Source: UBA9611 sp965237595
GTDB lineage: Bacteria > Chloroflexota > Dehalococcoidia > Lucifugimonadales > UBA3495
Direction: 5' to 3'
Length of the DNA: 64,000 nucleotides
Assembly (NCBI GenBank): GCA_965237595.1
Contig: CBDEFY010000005.1
Coordinates: forward strand, 62,001-126,000
The position numbers and the translations under genes are program-made. This document shows positions 43,062 to 52,504 of the stretch, one piece after another; position 1 is the first letter of the stretch; each line of letters starts with the position of its first letter. The notes under the pieces were generated by a model that saw nothing but the letters and a program-made list of their open reading frames with translations, did not search any database and was not told the DNA's origin.

Positions 43062-43672
43062 GCCTGAGCCACCGGGGCAAATGACCGGCGGTGGATCGGG
43101 CAGGGGCCAAGCTCACGCAGCCGTTCGAAATGGGCTTTGGTGGGATAACCCTTATGCCTGGCAAAGGCGTAGCCGGGATAGGTTTCCTCAGCCTCCACCA
43201 TCAGCCGGTCCCGGGTAACCTTAGCCACGTTGGATGCGGCGGCGATGGAGTAGCTTAGGCTGTCTCCCTTGACGATGGTGTCGTAGGTATAGGGACATTC
43301 CCGGACGTGGATAAAGTCCAAGAGCAGGTGCCCGGGTTCCAGGGGAAGCTGCCCCACGGCGCGAAGCATGGCCGCCAGAGCCGCGCGGCCGATGCCCATT
43401 TTGTCGATGTCTTCAGAACCAATCATTCCCACGCCAACAGCGAGCGCATTCTGGTAGACAGCATCCGCGGCGCGTTCCCGTTGGCCGGGGGACAACCGTT
43501 TGGAATCGTCCAACAACTGAAGCCAGATCTCCGAGCCGGTCAGGCCCGGAGGAAGTATCACCGCCGCAGCAACCACCGGCCCGGCCAAGGGCCCGCGACC
43601 CGCTTCATCGACGCCGGCGACCAACCGGATACCGCGCCTGTGTAGCCCCGATTCCAAGAAAAGGTCCGGCAT
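43034..43672 (-). CDS. rnhB: Ribonuclease HII
   Basis: A 212-residue enzyme that cuts the RNA strand of RNA-DNA hybrids and single ribonucleotides in DNA. The catalytic block VAGVDEAGRGPLAGPVVAAAV (in pieces) has the D-E pair, and the other acids are in LLDFIHV and ASNVAKVTRDRLM. SIAAASNVAKVTRD and YPGYAFARHKGYPTKAH are the conserved C-terminal blocks. It lies 29 bases behind mnmA on the same strand. Confidence 0.96.
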   Translation of the reverse strand: MPDLFLESGLHRRGIRLVAGVDEAGRGPLAGPVVAAAVILPPGLTGSEIWLQLLDDSKRLSPGQRERAADAVYQNALAVGVGMIGSEDIDKMGIGRAALAAMLRAVGQLPLEPGHLLLDFIHVRECPYTYDTIVKGDSLSYSIAAASNVAKVTRDRLMVEAEETYPGYAFARHKGYPTKAHFERLRELGPCPIHRRSFAPVAQACLQFSAGP

Positions 43673-43701
43673 TGGCCACCTCCCGTCTGATAGATCAAAG
43701 G

Positions 43702-44811
43702 CTAGGGAGTGGCCGTGGGCAGGTCCTTTGGCGCACCGGGTTCCAGACCCGGCTCAATCGTCCCACCGCCCAACAGCACATCGCCTTGATAGAATACCGC
43801 AGCCTGGCCCGGGGTTACCGACTGCTGGGGCCGCACGAACCGGACCATTGCGCCGTCGCCGCAGGGTTGTAGCACCGCCGCGGCCTCATCTGAGTTGTAA
43901 CGAATCTTGACGTTGACGTCCACGGGCCCTTGGGGCGGGTTACCCAGGGGATAGTTAACGCCGGAGACCCACATCTCCTCTCGGAACAGGGCTTCATGCG
44001 GCCCGATAACCACCTGTCGTGATTCGGGCTCCAATCGGACCACGAACCGGGGCTCCCCTTCGGCGACTCTCAGGCCACGCCGTTGTCCAACGGTGAAATA
44101 CTCGATGCCCTCATGCCGGCCCACCACCGTCCCCTCAAGGTCGACGATGTCGCCGGGCACGGTGGTTACCCGTTGCTTGAGGAACGATTTGTAATCCCCG
44201 GACGGGATGAAGCAGATGTCCTGGCTGTCGGGTTTGGCGGCGTTCACCAGGCCGGCGTCCTCGGCCATCTGCCGTATCTCGTTCTTGGGGTAGGCGCCCA
44301 CGGGCATCAGGGTGCGGGCCAGTTGGTCCTGCCCCATTCCGAACAGCACATACGACTGGTCCTTAGACAAATCAAGAGCCTTCTTCAGAACGATGCCGTC
44401 CGGGCGCCGCTCGATCTGGGCGTAGTGTCCCGTTGCAACGTAATCGGCTTCCAGGACCGCGGCCCGTTCCATCAGGTGGCTGAACTTTATCTTGTCGTTG
44501 CAGGCGATGCAGGGATGGGGCGTACGGCCCAGTTGGTACTCGGAGGTGAAGTAGTCCACCACGTGGGACTGGAATTCGCGCTGGGTGTTCAAGACGTAAT
44601 GGGGGATGCCCAGACGGCGGCAAACGGACCGGGCGTCTTCCACATCGTCCAGTGTGCAACACCCTTGATAGTTGGCGGGGAGATTGGACCCGTCCAGGTT
44701 GTAGAGCTTCATGGTGACGCCCACAACGTCGTGGCCCTGCTGCTGCAACAGCAGGGCGGCAACGGAGGAGTCCACCCCTCCGCTCATGGCGACGACCACT
44801 TTTTCCGGCAT
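43702..44811 (-). CDS. mnmA: tRNA-specific 2-thiouridylase
   Basis: About 369 residues from ATG 44811 (MPEKVVVAMSGGVDSSVAA), the PP-loop at the very N-terminus; an in-frame start at 44862 would add 17 residues and cannot be excluded. The catalytic cysteines are in HPCIACNDKIKF and DSQDICFIP. It places sulfur on U34 of tRNA-Lys, -Glu and -Gln. It heads the mnmA-rnhB-yraN unit. Confidence 0.95.
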   Translation of the reverse strand: MPEKVVVAMSGGVDSSVAALLLQQQGHDVVGVTMKLYNLDGSNLPANYQGCCTLDDVEDARSVCRRLGIPHYVLNTQREFQSHVVDYFTSEYQLGRTPHPCIACNDKIKFSHLMERAAVLEADYVATGHYAQIERRPDGIVLKKALDLSKDQSYVLFGMGQDQLARTLMPVGAYPKNEIRQMAEDAGLVNAAKPDSQDICFIPSGDYKSFLKQRVTTVPGDIVDLEGTVVGRHEGIEYFTVGQRRGLRVAEGEPRFVVRLEPESRQVVIGPHEALFREEMWVSGVNYPLGNPPQGPVDVNVKIRYNSDEAAAVLQPCGDGAMVRFVRPQQSVTPGQAAVFYQGDVLLGGGTIEPGLEPGAPKDLPTATP

Positions 44812-45158
44812 CTTTCCCGTCCCCGGTTTCTTCGAAGCTCCCATCAAGTTTATACAGTCCAAGAACTAGCATACCTGATTCGGTGGGCACGGCCAATAGA
44901 AGCCGGGACGGTCCTGCAGCCCAACTTTCACGCCGGCGGTGGGCAGCCCATCCCTGCAACTGCTGTTAGGTACAACCGCTGGCCGGTTTGCCCGAAACCC
45001 TCAGCGATTATCCCATTTCCAACGCTTCACATGAATCAAATATAGGAAATGCAGCGCTTAATGCGGCTTGAGGTGGACCCGGAAATTCGGACAGGTGGTT
45101 AAGTGAGAGTTCTGCTCCTAAAATAGCCACAGCTGTTGCTGTGAGGGAGGAGTGGGAC

Positions 45159-45443
45159 ATGTCAAAAGAGCGGAGGAAGCACAGCCCAACATTCAAGGCC
45201 AAGGTGGCCCTGGAAGCGGTGAAGGGTGAAGAGACGGTGGCCCAACTGGCCGCCCGCTACGAGGTCCATCCCGGGCAGATCCAGGCCTGGAAGAAGTCCT
45301 TGTTGGAAGGAGCGGTCGGCGTCTTTGGTGGGAACCAAGACAAACGCCAGAAGAGCGATGCGGTCCTTGTTGCCCGGCTCTATCAGCAGATCGGCCAACT
45401 GAAGGTTGAGCGGGATTTCTTGGCGGAGAGGCTCGGTCCATGA
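45159..45443 (+). CDS. ISa copy D OrfA
   Basis: Intact 94-residue OrfA, same protein as copy C. Confidence 0.95.
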   Translation: MSKERRKHSPTFKAKVALEAVKGEETVAQLAARYEVHPGQIQAWKKSLLEGAVGVFGGNQDKRQKSDAVLVARLYQQIGQLKVERDFLAERLGP

Positions 45444-46384
45444 GCCGGGAGCGGCGGCGGGAGATGGTGGGCCGGCGGCACCCAGCCTTGTCCACAGTGA
45501 GACAGTGCGCCTTACTGAGCATCAGCAGGTCCAGCCTAAACTACCGGCGCAAGGGGACTTGCTTGGAGAACCTGACCGTGATGAAGGCGATGGACCACCA
45601 GTACCTAAGTACCCCCTTCTACGGGTCGCGGCGCATGAGGGTCTGGCTGGGCACTCAAGGTCACAGGGTGAACCGGAAGCGGGTCCAGCGTCTGATGCGG
45701 ACCATGGGACTACGTGCCATCTACCGGTGGCCCCGGACCAGCAAGCCGGGGCCAGGGCACAAGGTGTATCCCTACCTCCTGAGCGGCATGGAGATCACCA
45801 GACCAAATCAGGTGTGGGCCGCCGACATCACCTACATCCCCATGGCCAAGGGTTTCTTATACCTGGTGGCCATCATGGATTGGTACACGCGGTACGTGGT
45901 GGCCTGGCGTCTTTCCAACACCTTGGATGCTGATTTCTGTGTCGAGACATTGGAGGAAGCGCTTGGCAAGGGGAAGCCAGAGGTCTTCAACACCGACCAG
46001 GGCAGCCAGTTCACCGGCGAAGCCTTTACCGGTCTCCTAGAGCAGCACGGAGTGAGAATCAGCATGGACGGGAAGGGACGCTACACCGACAACATCTTGT
46101 TGGAGCGGCTGTGGCGCACGGTTAAGTACGAGGAGGTCTACCTGAAAGCCTACTCCAACGGGCGAGAAGCCAAGGCCGGGCTTGACGCATACTTCAGCTT
46201 CTACAACAACCAAAGACCCCACCAGGCCTTGGGCTACCGGACACCGGCTGAGGTGTTCAAAGGAGACTTGGCGCCATCAGATGAACGGTCAATCAATGGG
46301 AAACGGGCACCGAACGGAGCGTTCTCAGACCTTGGAAAGACGGCGGAACTCCCACTTAGTTTTGCACCAAACCTGTCCAACTGA
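45440..46384 (+). CDS. ISa copy D OrfB (DDE transposase)
   Basis: Intact 314-residue transposase with the DDE residues as in copy A. It has MVGRRHP where the others have MVDRRHP and ends in the KRAPNGAFS/AELPLSF variant shared with copy B. Confidence 0.96.
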   Translation: MSRERRREMVGRRHPALSTVRQCALLSISRSSLNYRRKGTCLENLTVMKAMDHQYLSTPFYGSRRMRVWLGTQGHRVNRKRVQRLMRTMGLRAIYRWPRTSKPGPGHKVYPYLLSGMEITRPNQVWAADITYIPMAKGFLYLVAIMDWYTRYVVAWRLSNTLDADFCVETLEEALGKGKPEVFNTDQGSQFTGEAFTGLLEQHGVRISMDGKGRYTDNILLERLWRTVKYEEVYLKAYSNGREAKAGLDAYFSFYNNQRPHQALGYRTPAEVFKGDLAPSDERSINGKRAPNGAFSDLGKTAELPLSFAPNLSN

Positions 46385-46459
46385 TTGGGTCCACCTCAGC
46401 TTCATCCGGCGATATATTCAGAGGAAGATTGCTTCAGGGCGTACGCGGAGGAGTGATTC

Positions 46460-47235
46460 ATGGCAGAAGAAACCGCGGGACGTAATTACTGCAGCAATTG
46501 CGGGGCGGAGCTTGCTCAGGGAGAAGGGATTTGCTCTGCCTGCGGGACACAGGTTGGCGGGTCTGATACCAACGCGGTCAGTGACGGGGCTAACCGTGGA
46601 GGAGGCCCCGTCTTCTTGCAGTTTATGGGGACGGACTGGGTTACTGGATAGTATCCCTCATACTAATGACATTAATCATACCTTACGGGTGGGCAGTCTC
46701 CCTGTTATCCGGCTGGTACGTAAATAACCTTGCGATCAGCGACGGCAGGACGGCTACGTTTACCGGACGAGGCAGTCAGATCTGGGGCTATTACATCTTG
46801 ATCTTTGTGCTGGGAATCCTTCTTGGCTGGATTCCGATCGTCGGCACCATAATCTATTTGTTGCTGACCATGCGGATACACCTTGCTGTTGTCCGCTGGT
46901 TTTTCAGCAAAATATCGTTGAGTACCGGGCATATCCTCGGGTTCGACGGGACATATTGGCCATTCTTCGGATGGTCTTTGTTGTTCATGATTTCCGTCTA
47001 CACAATCATCGGGTGGGCCTGGGTAATTGGGGCAGTGATGCGCTGGGTATGCCGGAACGTCACAATGCGGGAAGAACATTTGGAGTTTACCGGTAGCGGT
47101 CTGGAAATCCTTTGGCGTGCGATAGTAACGGCGCTGGTTAGTATCTTGATAATCACCGCACCCTGGATGATGGTGTGGTATATCCGCTGGTTTATCAGCA
47201 AATTCGAAATCCATCCCAGGGCAGCATCCACCTAA
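46460..47235 (+). pseudogene. Zinc-ribbon DUF898-like membrane protein with a frameshift
   Basis: ATG 46460 (GGAGGAG upstream) opens a frame with a zinc ribbon (NYCSNCGAEL and GICSACGTQV). At the GGGG run near 46626-46629 one G seems lost: frame one stops 25 bases later, and the other frame continues GDGLGYWIVSLILMTLIIPYGW and four or more hydrophobic segments to 47235, resembling DUF898/YjgN-type proteins. The rebuilt protein has about 258 residues. One more G would restore it, so a base-calling error is possible. Confidence 0.8.
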
Positions 47236-47381
47236 GATTCTCAAACATCCGAATTCCGCCTGTCGTAGTATTCTATTAGCGGACCCGTAGCGGGCCTGAA
47301 TTGGGTTTCCCCAGTTATGGTCCAGTAATAGTGCGACGGTCTGGTCCGGCGCGATGTGCTCGGTGAGACCCAGGAAGGCGG

Positions 47382-48227
47382 ATGACGGAAAGAGACCCCA
47401 ACGAATCCTCAGAGAGCCGGTTCTGCGGAAACTGCGGAGCATCCTTGACGCCGGGCGTAACAACCTGCGGTCAATGCGGTAGCCCCGTGCCACCTGAGGA
47501 GGACTCCCCGGAACTATCGGGCGACTATATCCCTTACTGCCGGGCCTGCGGGGTGCCGGTGGCCAGGGAAGCGGCGTTAGCCTGCCCAAAATGCGGCGTG
47601 ACGCCCCTCTGCCGCGAGCATTACTACCCGTCATCCCGGACCTGCGCCCTGTGCCCACCCTTTGAATTGACCCAACCAGGCGAATCGATGCAGCCAGGCG
47701 GACAGGTGTCCGGCACGCTTCCCAACCGGCCCAACGGCCCATGGCCCCAGCCCGCGGCCTCCGTGCCCTGCCCTCAGTGCGGGGCCCGCATCCGCCAGGG
47801 TGTGCAGTTCTGTCCCAATTGCGGCAGTCAGCAGGACGGTGCCGGCGAAGGTTCAATTTACGCCGGATTCTTGGTCCGTCTCGGCGCTGCCATCATCGAC
47901 AGCCTGATAACCGGGGTCCCGGCGGCCATCATCTCCAGCTTCACAGACATCCCGGCCTTCGGCACCGTGCTCTCAGTGGTCTACTACGTGATATTCACCT
48001 ACGCCAGGGGGCAGACACCGGGCAAGATGCTGCTGGGGCTCCACGTCGTGGACGAAGCTGGCAATAAGCCCAACCTTAGGCAGGTCCTCCTGCGTGAGGT
48101 GGTGGGCAAGGCAATCTCCGCCCTGGCCCTGCTGATAGGGTATCTCTGGATCATCTGGGACCCCCGCAAGCGTGGCTGGCATGACCACATCGCCGGTACC
48201 TACGTGGTCAAGAGGCAGCGCAACTAG
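47382..48227 (+). CDS. Multi-zinc-ribbon RDD-family membrane protein
   Basis: A 281-residue protein. The N-terminal half carries three or four zinc-ribbon units (CGNCGASLTPGVTTCGQCG, YCRACGVPV...CPKCG, CPQCGARI...FCPNCG) and a CALCP knuckle. The C-terminal third is an RDD domain with GFLVRLGAAIIDSLITG, a hydrophobic hairpin and RGQTPGKMLLGLHVVDEAG, then a last helix before WDPRKRGWHDHIAGTYVV. It is an inner-membrane protein with a cytoplasmic zinc-binding head. Function unknown; it follows the other zinc-ribbon membrane gene. Confidence 0.9.
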   Translation: MTERDPNESSESRFCGNCGASLTPGVTTCGQCGSPVPPEEDSPELSGDYIPYCRACGVPVAREAALACPKCGVTPLCREHYYPSSRTCALCPPFELTQPGESMQPGGQVSGTLPNRPNGPWPQPAASVPCPQCGARIRQGVQFCPNCGSQQDGAGEGSIYAGFLVRLGAAIIDSLITGVPAAIISSFTDIPAFGTVLSVVYYVIFTYARGQTPGKMLLGLHVVDEAGNKPNLRQVLLREVVGKAISALALLIGYLWIIWDPRKRGWHDHIAGTYVVKRQRN

Positions 48228-48326
48228 TCCCTGGCGTGGACTCTGGATGCCCTCGGATGCTTGGGTCTGCTACACTGTCCCACAACCGGGGACAGGCGTT
48301 GCCTGAGCATCAGATGGAGGCATTTC

Positions 48327-49277
48327 ATGGCAGTCACCTTTGGCACTTCACTGCCCAGCCGCGGCGGGATGGCCGGCCCGGAACAACTCCGCAGTGTGGC
48401 CCAGCGGGCCGAGGACTTGGGCTACGACCACGTATGGGTCAGCGACCACATCGTCCTGCCCCGGAAGGTTGAGTCGTTCTATCCCTACGCCTCGGACGGC
48501 GTTGCAACCTTCCGGCCCGATGAGCCTTACTACGAGCCGTTGGCGGCCCTGAATTTCATCGCGGGCTGCACCCAGCGGGTACGGCTGGGGACCCACGTTC
48601 TGATTCTGCCCTACCGCAACCCGGTGCTCACGGCCAAGATACTGTCCACCCTGGATGTGCTGTCCGGTGGCCGGGTGATCCTGGGCGCGGGGGTCGGCTG
48701 GATGGAAGAGGAATTCCTGGCCATGGGGCTGGACACATACCGGGAACGCGGAGCGGTCACCGACGAATACCTCCAGCTCTACAAGGAGCTCTGGACCAAG
48801 GACAACCCATCATTTCAGGGCAAGTACTACCAGATTTCCGACACCGGGTTTGAGCCCAAGCCGGTGCAGAAGCCCCACCCGCCCATCTGGATCGGCGGCC
48901 ACACCGGCCCAGCCATCCGCCGGGCGGCCAAGTACGGCGACGGCTGGATGCCCATCGGGCTGCGTCCCCCCGCCATCCTGGAGCCCGAAGAGCTGGCCGG
49001 CAAGATTGCCCGTCTACGAAAACTGACCGCGGAGGCGGGGCGGCCCGAGGACGCGGTCTCCCTCACTTTCAGCACCAATGTTGTCTTCGACGACTCCGCT
49101 GGCAGTTCCCGTCCGTTAATGCAGGGGCGACCCGAGCAGATAGCCGCCGATCTGCGCCAGTACCAAGACCTGGGCGTGTCCAATTTCATCATCGGCTTCC
49201 AAGGCGTCAGTGTCGCCGAGCTACAGGAAAACATGGAGGTGTTCTCCAGGGAGGTCATGACCCTGGTCCCCGATTAA
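48327..49277 (+). CDS. LLM-class F420-dependent oxidoreductase
   Basis: A 316-residue TIM-barrel flavin/F420 oxidoreductase of the TIGR03619 type. AEDLGYDHVWVSDHIVLP, RLGTHVLILPYRNPVLTAKILSTLDVLSGGRVILGAGVGW (in pieces), PPIWIGGHTGPAIRRAAKYGDGW and the C-terminal helix are all present. ATG 48327 was chosen because GGAGG lies seven bases upstream. The ICL/PEPM gene follows by 50 bases on the same strand, so the two may act together on one substrate. Confidence 0.92.
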   Translation: MAVTFGTSLPSRGGMAGPEQLRSVAQRAEDLGYDHVWVSDHIVLPRKVESFYPYASDGVATFRPDEPYYEPLAALNFIAGCTQRVRLGTHVLILPYRNPVLTAKILSTLDVLSGGRVILGAGVGWMEEEFLAMGLDTYRERGAVTDEYLQLYKELWTKDNPSFQGKYYQISDTGFEPKPVQKPHPPIWIGGHTGPAIRRAAKYGDGWMPIGLRPPAILEPEELAGKIARLRKLTAEAGRPEDAVSLTFSTNVVFDDSAGSSRPLMQGRPEQIAADLRQYQDLGVSNFIIGFQGVSVAELQENMEVFSREVMTLVPD

Positions 49278-49327
49278 CCCTTGGCAGCCATTCGACCGCG
49301 CCTATTCCCAAAAGCGAGGAGTTGACC

Positions 49328-50215
49328 GTGTCAGTCAGAACAGACCTGAGAGCAAAACTCAACAGCGGGAAGCAGATAGTCGCTCCCGGGGCCTACGACC
49401 CAATATCGGCCCGCTTGGTCCAGTCCTTGGGCTTTGACACCATCTACACCGGCGGGTACATGAGCGGTGCCCATCTGGCCGTGACCGAGCCACTGATGAC
49501 CATGACCGAACAGTTGACAGTGGCCGAAAAAGTGGTCAAGTCCGTGCCCCTTCCCGTGATCTGCGACGCCGACGCAGGCTACGGCGAGCCGGTGCATGCC
49601 ATGCACACCGTTCGTTCCTTCGAAGCGGCCGGGGTGGCCGGGATCCATATCGAGGACCAGTTCTTCCCCAAACGGGCGTCCTACCACGCCGGCTTGGAGC
49701 ACGTGATCCCCATGGATGAATTCCTGCAGAAGATAGGCTACGCCCTGCAGGCCCGCACCGACCCTGATTTCATGATTGTCGGGCGCACCGATGCGTTCAC
49801 CGCCGTGGAGGGGGACATGGACGAGGCCATCCGCCGCGGCAACGGCCTCAAGGACCTGGGAGTGGACATGGTAATGCCCCGGGGCGTGCGGGAAAGGGAG
49901 GACCTGGACACATTTCGCAAGGGCGTGCCCGACGTGCCGCTGCTGGTGATTGCCGGGGCAGATGACATCACGGTCCAGGAATACCAAGACCTGGGCTACC
50001 AGTGCGTCATCTACGCCACTTCGCCCATCATCGCCGCCGTCGACGGCTACCGGCGCATCTACACCAGCTTGAGGGACACCGGCCACATCGGCATCAATGC
50101 CCAACAGGTCCAGCAGATGCGCGCTGAAGTCGAGGCGCTGATCAGCCTGCCCGAGTACCAGCAGGTGGAAGCGGAGACGACAGAAAGGGAATTCCAGGAC
50201 CGCGCCCATCACTGA
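49328..50215 (+). CDS. Isocitrate lyase/PEP mutase superfamily protein, paralogue 1
   Basis: A 295-residue TIM-barrel lyase. ICDADAGYGEP is the Mg-binding block, and IHIEDQFFPKRASYHAG aligns with the EDQxxPKxCGH block. The lyase Cys of that loop is replaced (KRASYH), so a lyase reaction of the isocitrate or methylisocitrate type is doubtful; a carboxyvinyl-phosphonate mutase-like, hydrolase or decarboxylase activity remains open. GTG 49328 follows AGGAG by six bases and is preferred to TTG 49322. Confidence 0.88.
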   Translation: MSVRTDLRAKLNSGKQIVAPGAYDPISARLVQSLGFDTIYTGGYMSGAHLAVTEPLMTMTEQLTVAEKVVKSVPLPVICDADAGYGEPVHAMHTVRSFEAAGVAGIHIEDQFFPKRASYHAGLEHVIPMDEFLQKIGYALQARTDPDFMIVGRTDAFTAVEGDMDEAIRRGNGLKDLGVDMVMPRGVREREDLDTFRKGVPDVPLLVIAGADDITVQEYQDLGYQCVIYATSPIIAAVDGYRRIYTSLRDTGHIGINAQQVQQMRAEVEALISLPEYQQVEAETTEREFQDRAHH

Positions 50216-50250
50216 ACGGGGCTGTAGGATACCCGCTCTGACCCAGAACT

Positions 50251-50282
50251 AAAAGACCACGGGTTTTACCGGGAGTCTTTTT
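50251..50282 (+). terminator. Terminator between the ICL/PEPM gene and the GYD pseudogene
   Basis: AAAAGAC (50251-50257) pairs with GTCTTTT (50275-50281) around an inner partly paired stretch, and a T run follows. Confidence 0.6.
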
Positions 50283-50307
50283 GTTGGTGGTCTACTGCAG
50301 GTGGGGG

Positions 50308-50655
50308 TTAGCTGCCGGGAGGCCGGTAGGCAATGGAACCAGCCCGCCGGGCCGCCTCGGCTCCTTCGGAAGCAGGGATAAGCACCGTGGTCTTGAGGTT
50401 GGTCACGGCGCCGCTGGCACCCACCGCCATAGAAAATGCCGCCATGGACGTGTTGTCGGGCAATTCGCAGATGCCCACCACATCGAACTCGCCGAAAGCA
50501 TAATCGATGCTTTCCAATTTACCGCCCATGCCCTCAAACAGGGCTCCTACGACTGCCGTCCGGTCTCCGGATTTTTCACCAGCCCGGCCAAGCCTTGTTG
50601 GGTGTAGGAAGCCTGAATCAATGCCGGTCCGGCGATATACCGGGACCCGGTGCAA
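50308..50655 (-). pseudogene. GYD-domain protein with a frameshift
   Basis: The C-terminal two thirds read DRTAVVGALFEGMGGKLESIDYAFGEFDVVGICELPDN (in pieces), a typical GYD domain. The N-terminal strand (RYIAGPALIQASYTQQGLAGLVKNPE) is in a different frame; adding one G after CCGGAG near 50567 gives LVKNPEDRTAVV, the family consensus. A clear start codon is also missing. The family is of unknown function, about 95-115 residues long. Confidence 0.8.
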
Positions 50656-50670
50656 GGGGACACGCCGCCC

Positions 50671-51525
50671 TCAGGCGATGGTCGCCTCGGTTACCCCGTA
50701 TTTCTTCTCCAGCTCGTAGACATCGTCCAGGCCCAACAGACCGGCCACGTCCCAGCGGGTGCCGTAGCGGTCCGGGTTGACCGCCCCCTCCTCCATCAAC
50801 TCGGTGTACGAATCCTTGAGTTGCTTGTAAATCAGCCAGATGGTGCTGCCGCAAATCATTAATTTGTAGCCCAGCGCGTCAATCTCCTTGGTGTTGGCCA
50901 AGTCGCCGTTGTACATCCGGGGCAGGCCGGCCATGTCGCGGGCATAGTTCTGGATGTCGTCCTGGCTCTTGATGCCGTCGACGAACACCAAGTCGGCGCC
51001 CGCCTCGATGTAGGAGTTGGAGCGCTTGACAGTGTCCTCCCAGCCGGTGACGGCGTAGGCGTCACAACGGGCGATGACCACGAAATCCGGGTCGGTGCGC
51101 GCATCCAATGCGGCCTTAATCTTCTGCACGGCCTCTTCCTGGGGAATCACCTGCTTACCGGCAAAGAAGCCGCACTTCTTGGGGAACACTTGGTCCTCGA
51201 TGTGGACCCCAGCGACTCCCGCCGCCTCATACTCGCGGATGGTGCGTTGGACGTTTAGGGGGTTGCCATAGCCGGTGTCGGCGTCGCAGATCACGGGGAT
51301 GTCCACCGCTCCGGCGATGAATTTGGCATTGGCAACCATCTCGGTCATGGTGAGTAGGCCAACGTCGGGGAAACCCCGCTCGGCGGCGGTGCCAGCCCCG
51401 GTCATGTAGACGGCCTTAAATCCCACCGACTCGGCAATCTTGGCATGGAAGGCGTTGAGCACGAACGGTGCGACGACGAGGCTGCCTGAACTCAGCATCT
51501 GGCACAGCTTGGCAGTGGTCTTCAT
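50671..51525 (-). CDS. Isocitrate lyase/PEP mutase superfamily protein, paralogue 2
   Basis: A 284-residue protein from ATG 51525 (MKTTAKLCQML). It keeps the full signature: ICDADTGYGNP for Mg binding and HIEDQVFPKKCGFFAGK with the loop Cys, unlike paralogue 1. Members cleave 2-methylisocitrate or 2,3-dimethylmalate or act on phosphonates; this one is nearest to the dimethylmalate lyase/oxaloacetate-hydrolase-like branch by pattern. It is followed closely by the GYD pseudogene on the same strand. Confidence 0.9.
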   Translation of the reverse strand: MKTTAKLCQMLSSGSLVVAPFVLNAFHAKIAESVGFKAVYMTGAGTAAERGFPDVGLLTMTEMVANAKFIAGAVDIPVICDADTGYGNPLNVQRTIREYEAAGVAGVHIEDQVFPKKCGFFAGKQVIPQEEAVQKIKAALDARTDPDFVVIARCDAYAVTGWEDTVKRSNSYIEAGADLVFVDGIKSQDDIQNYARDMAGLPRMYNGDLANTKEIDALGYKLMICGSTIWLIYKQLKDSYTELMEEGAVNPDRYGTRWDVAGLLGLDDVYELEKKYGVTEATIA

Positions 51526-51624
51526 TCCCTTATCCCCTCTCAAAACGGGGTCCGATTAGGCAGGAACCCGTGAATTGAGAGCATGATAACCCAGGGTCTG
51601 TCTGACCGCCAGCGGAGGGGTGCG

Positions 51625-51845
51625 GAAATCCCCCTCAGTCCCCCTCAGTCCCCCTTGGCGTTGCATCAAAAGTCGCTTGCGGCTTACATGTCATTCTGAG
51701 CGAAGCGAAGAATCTACCGCGGTTGGGCGTGATCCAAGGCATTTTGGCCCACCACGTTGGATTCTTCGCCACTGCGGCTGGCTCAGAATGACATTTTGGA
51801 GCAAGGCCAGTCCCCCATTCGTAAAGGGGGATTTAGGGGGATTTC
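51625..51845. repeat. 221-bp nested inverted-repeat element
   Basis: The outer arms begin GAAATCCCCCTCAGTCCCCC and, reading inward from the right, GAAATCCCCCTAAATCCCCC. Inside lies a second imperfect inverted repeat with TGTCATTCTGAGCGAAGCG...AAGAATC arms (51690-51793). It has no coding capacity. Both arm types resemble dispersed intergenic repeats common in this kind of genome, and here one sits inside the other. Confidence 0.8.
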
Positions 51846-51853
51846 AGGCCAGC

Positions 51854-52504
51854 CTAGAGAACGTAGCTGTAGAGGTATTCCCAGCGCAGGTCGGGCGCCC
51901 AGCCGCCGCGGCTCCAGTCGTCGCCGACGGCTTCCGAGTGGTAACGCAGAAGCACCAGTCTCCAGGCCCGGGCCACCGCTGGCACTCCCACGTCGATGGC
52001 CACGCCCTTGGCGAATTCAGAGGCGTCGGCCATAACCGTTGGCGGCAGATTGGCGAACTCCATGAGGTTGATCTTAGGGTGGAAATCATCGCTCTCCGGC
52101 GGCGGGACCGCGCCGGGCAACTCGTGTACCAAGGTCATGGCCTCGCGCTGTAGGAGGGTCAGGGGATGATTGGGGTCGGTCTGCTGAAACTCCAGATAGA
52201 TGCAGTTGTTTTCCCCGTTTGCGCCGCCGCTGCCATTGCCGTTCCTTCCGTTGGCCACACCCCGGCAATTGATGGAAAACCGGGGGCTGCGTTTTCGACT
52301 CTGTTCGGCCAAGCGGCCGATGCCGTGGGCCAACAGGTCCAACACGGTGTCTGAGCACTGGAAATAACTGACCACGCTCATGCGCACCATGTGCATCTCG
52401 GCGGCCCACGATCCGTACTGCCCACACACTATCTGCCGGGCACGGTAGGCCCGTGCGGTGAACGTGGGCTCCATAACCAGATCGATGCCCAACCTTTTAG
52501 ACAC
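51854..52504 (-). CDS. Hypothetical protein, weak 2H phosphoesterase resemblance
   Basis: A 216-residue protein; GTG 52504 follows GGAGGA. The repeated pattern MSVVSYFQ and FHPKINLMEF, about 110 residues apart with a CIYLEF strand between, is reminiscent of the two strand motifs of 2H phosphoesterases (LigT/2'-5' RNA ligase fold), but the first His is absent. A glycine/asparagine-rich loop (GRNGNGSGGANGENN) interrupts the middle. Without comparison the assignment stays open. It ends nine bases before a nested repeat element. Confidence 0.6.
   Translation of the reverse strand: MSKRLGIDLVMEPTFTARAYRARQIVCGQYGSWAAEMHMVRMSVVSYFQCSDTVLDLLAHGIGRLAEQSRKRSPRFSINCRGVANGRNGNGSGGANGENNCIYLEFQQTDPNHPLTLLQREAMTLVHELPGAVPPPESDDFHPKINLMEFANLPPTVMADASEFAKGVAIDVGVPAVARAWRLVLLRYHSEAVGDDWSRGGWAPDLRWEYLYSYVL

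Larger units (their letters stand above)
45069..46398 (+). mobile_element. ISa copy D
   Basis: 1,330 bp with standard terminal repeats and a 3-bp duplication GCT (45066-45068 and 46399-46401). Inserted in the spacer between mnmA and the zinc-ribbon membrane gene, so no gene was broken here as far as can be seen. Confidence 0.97.
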
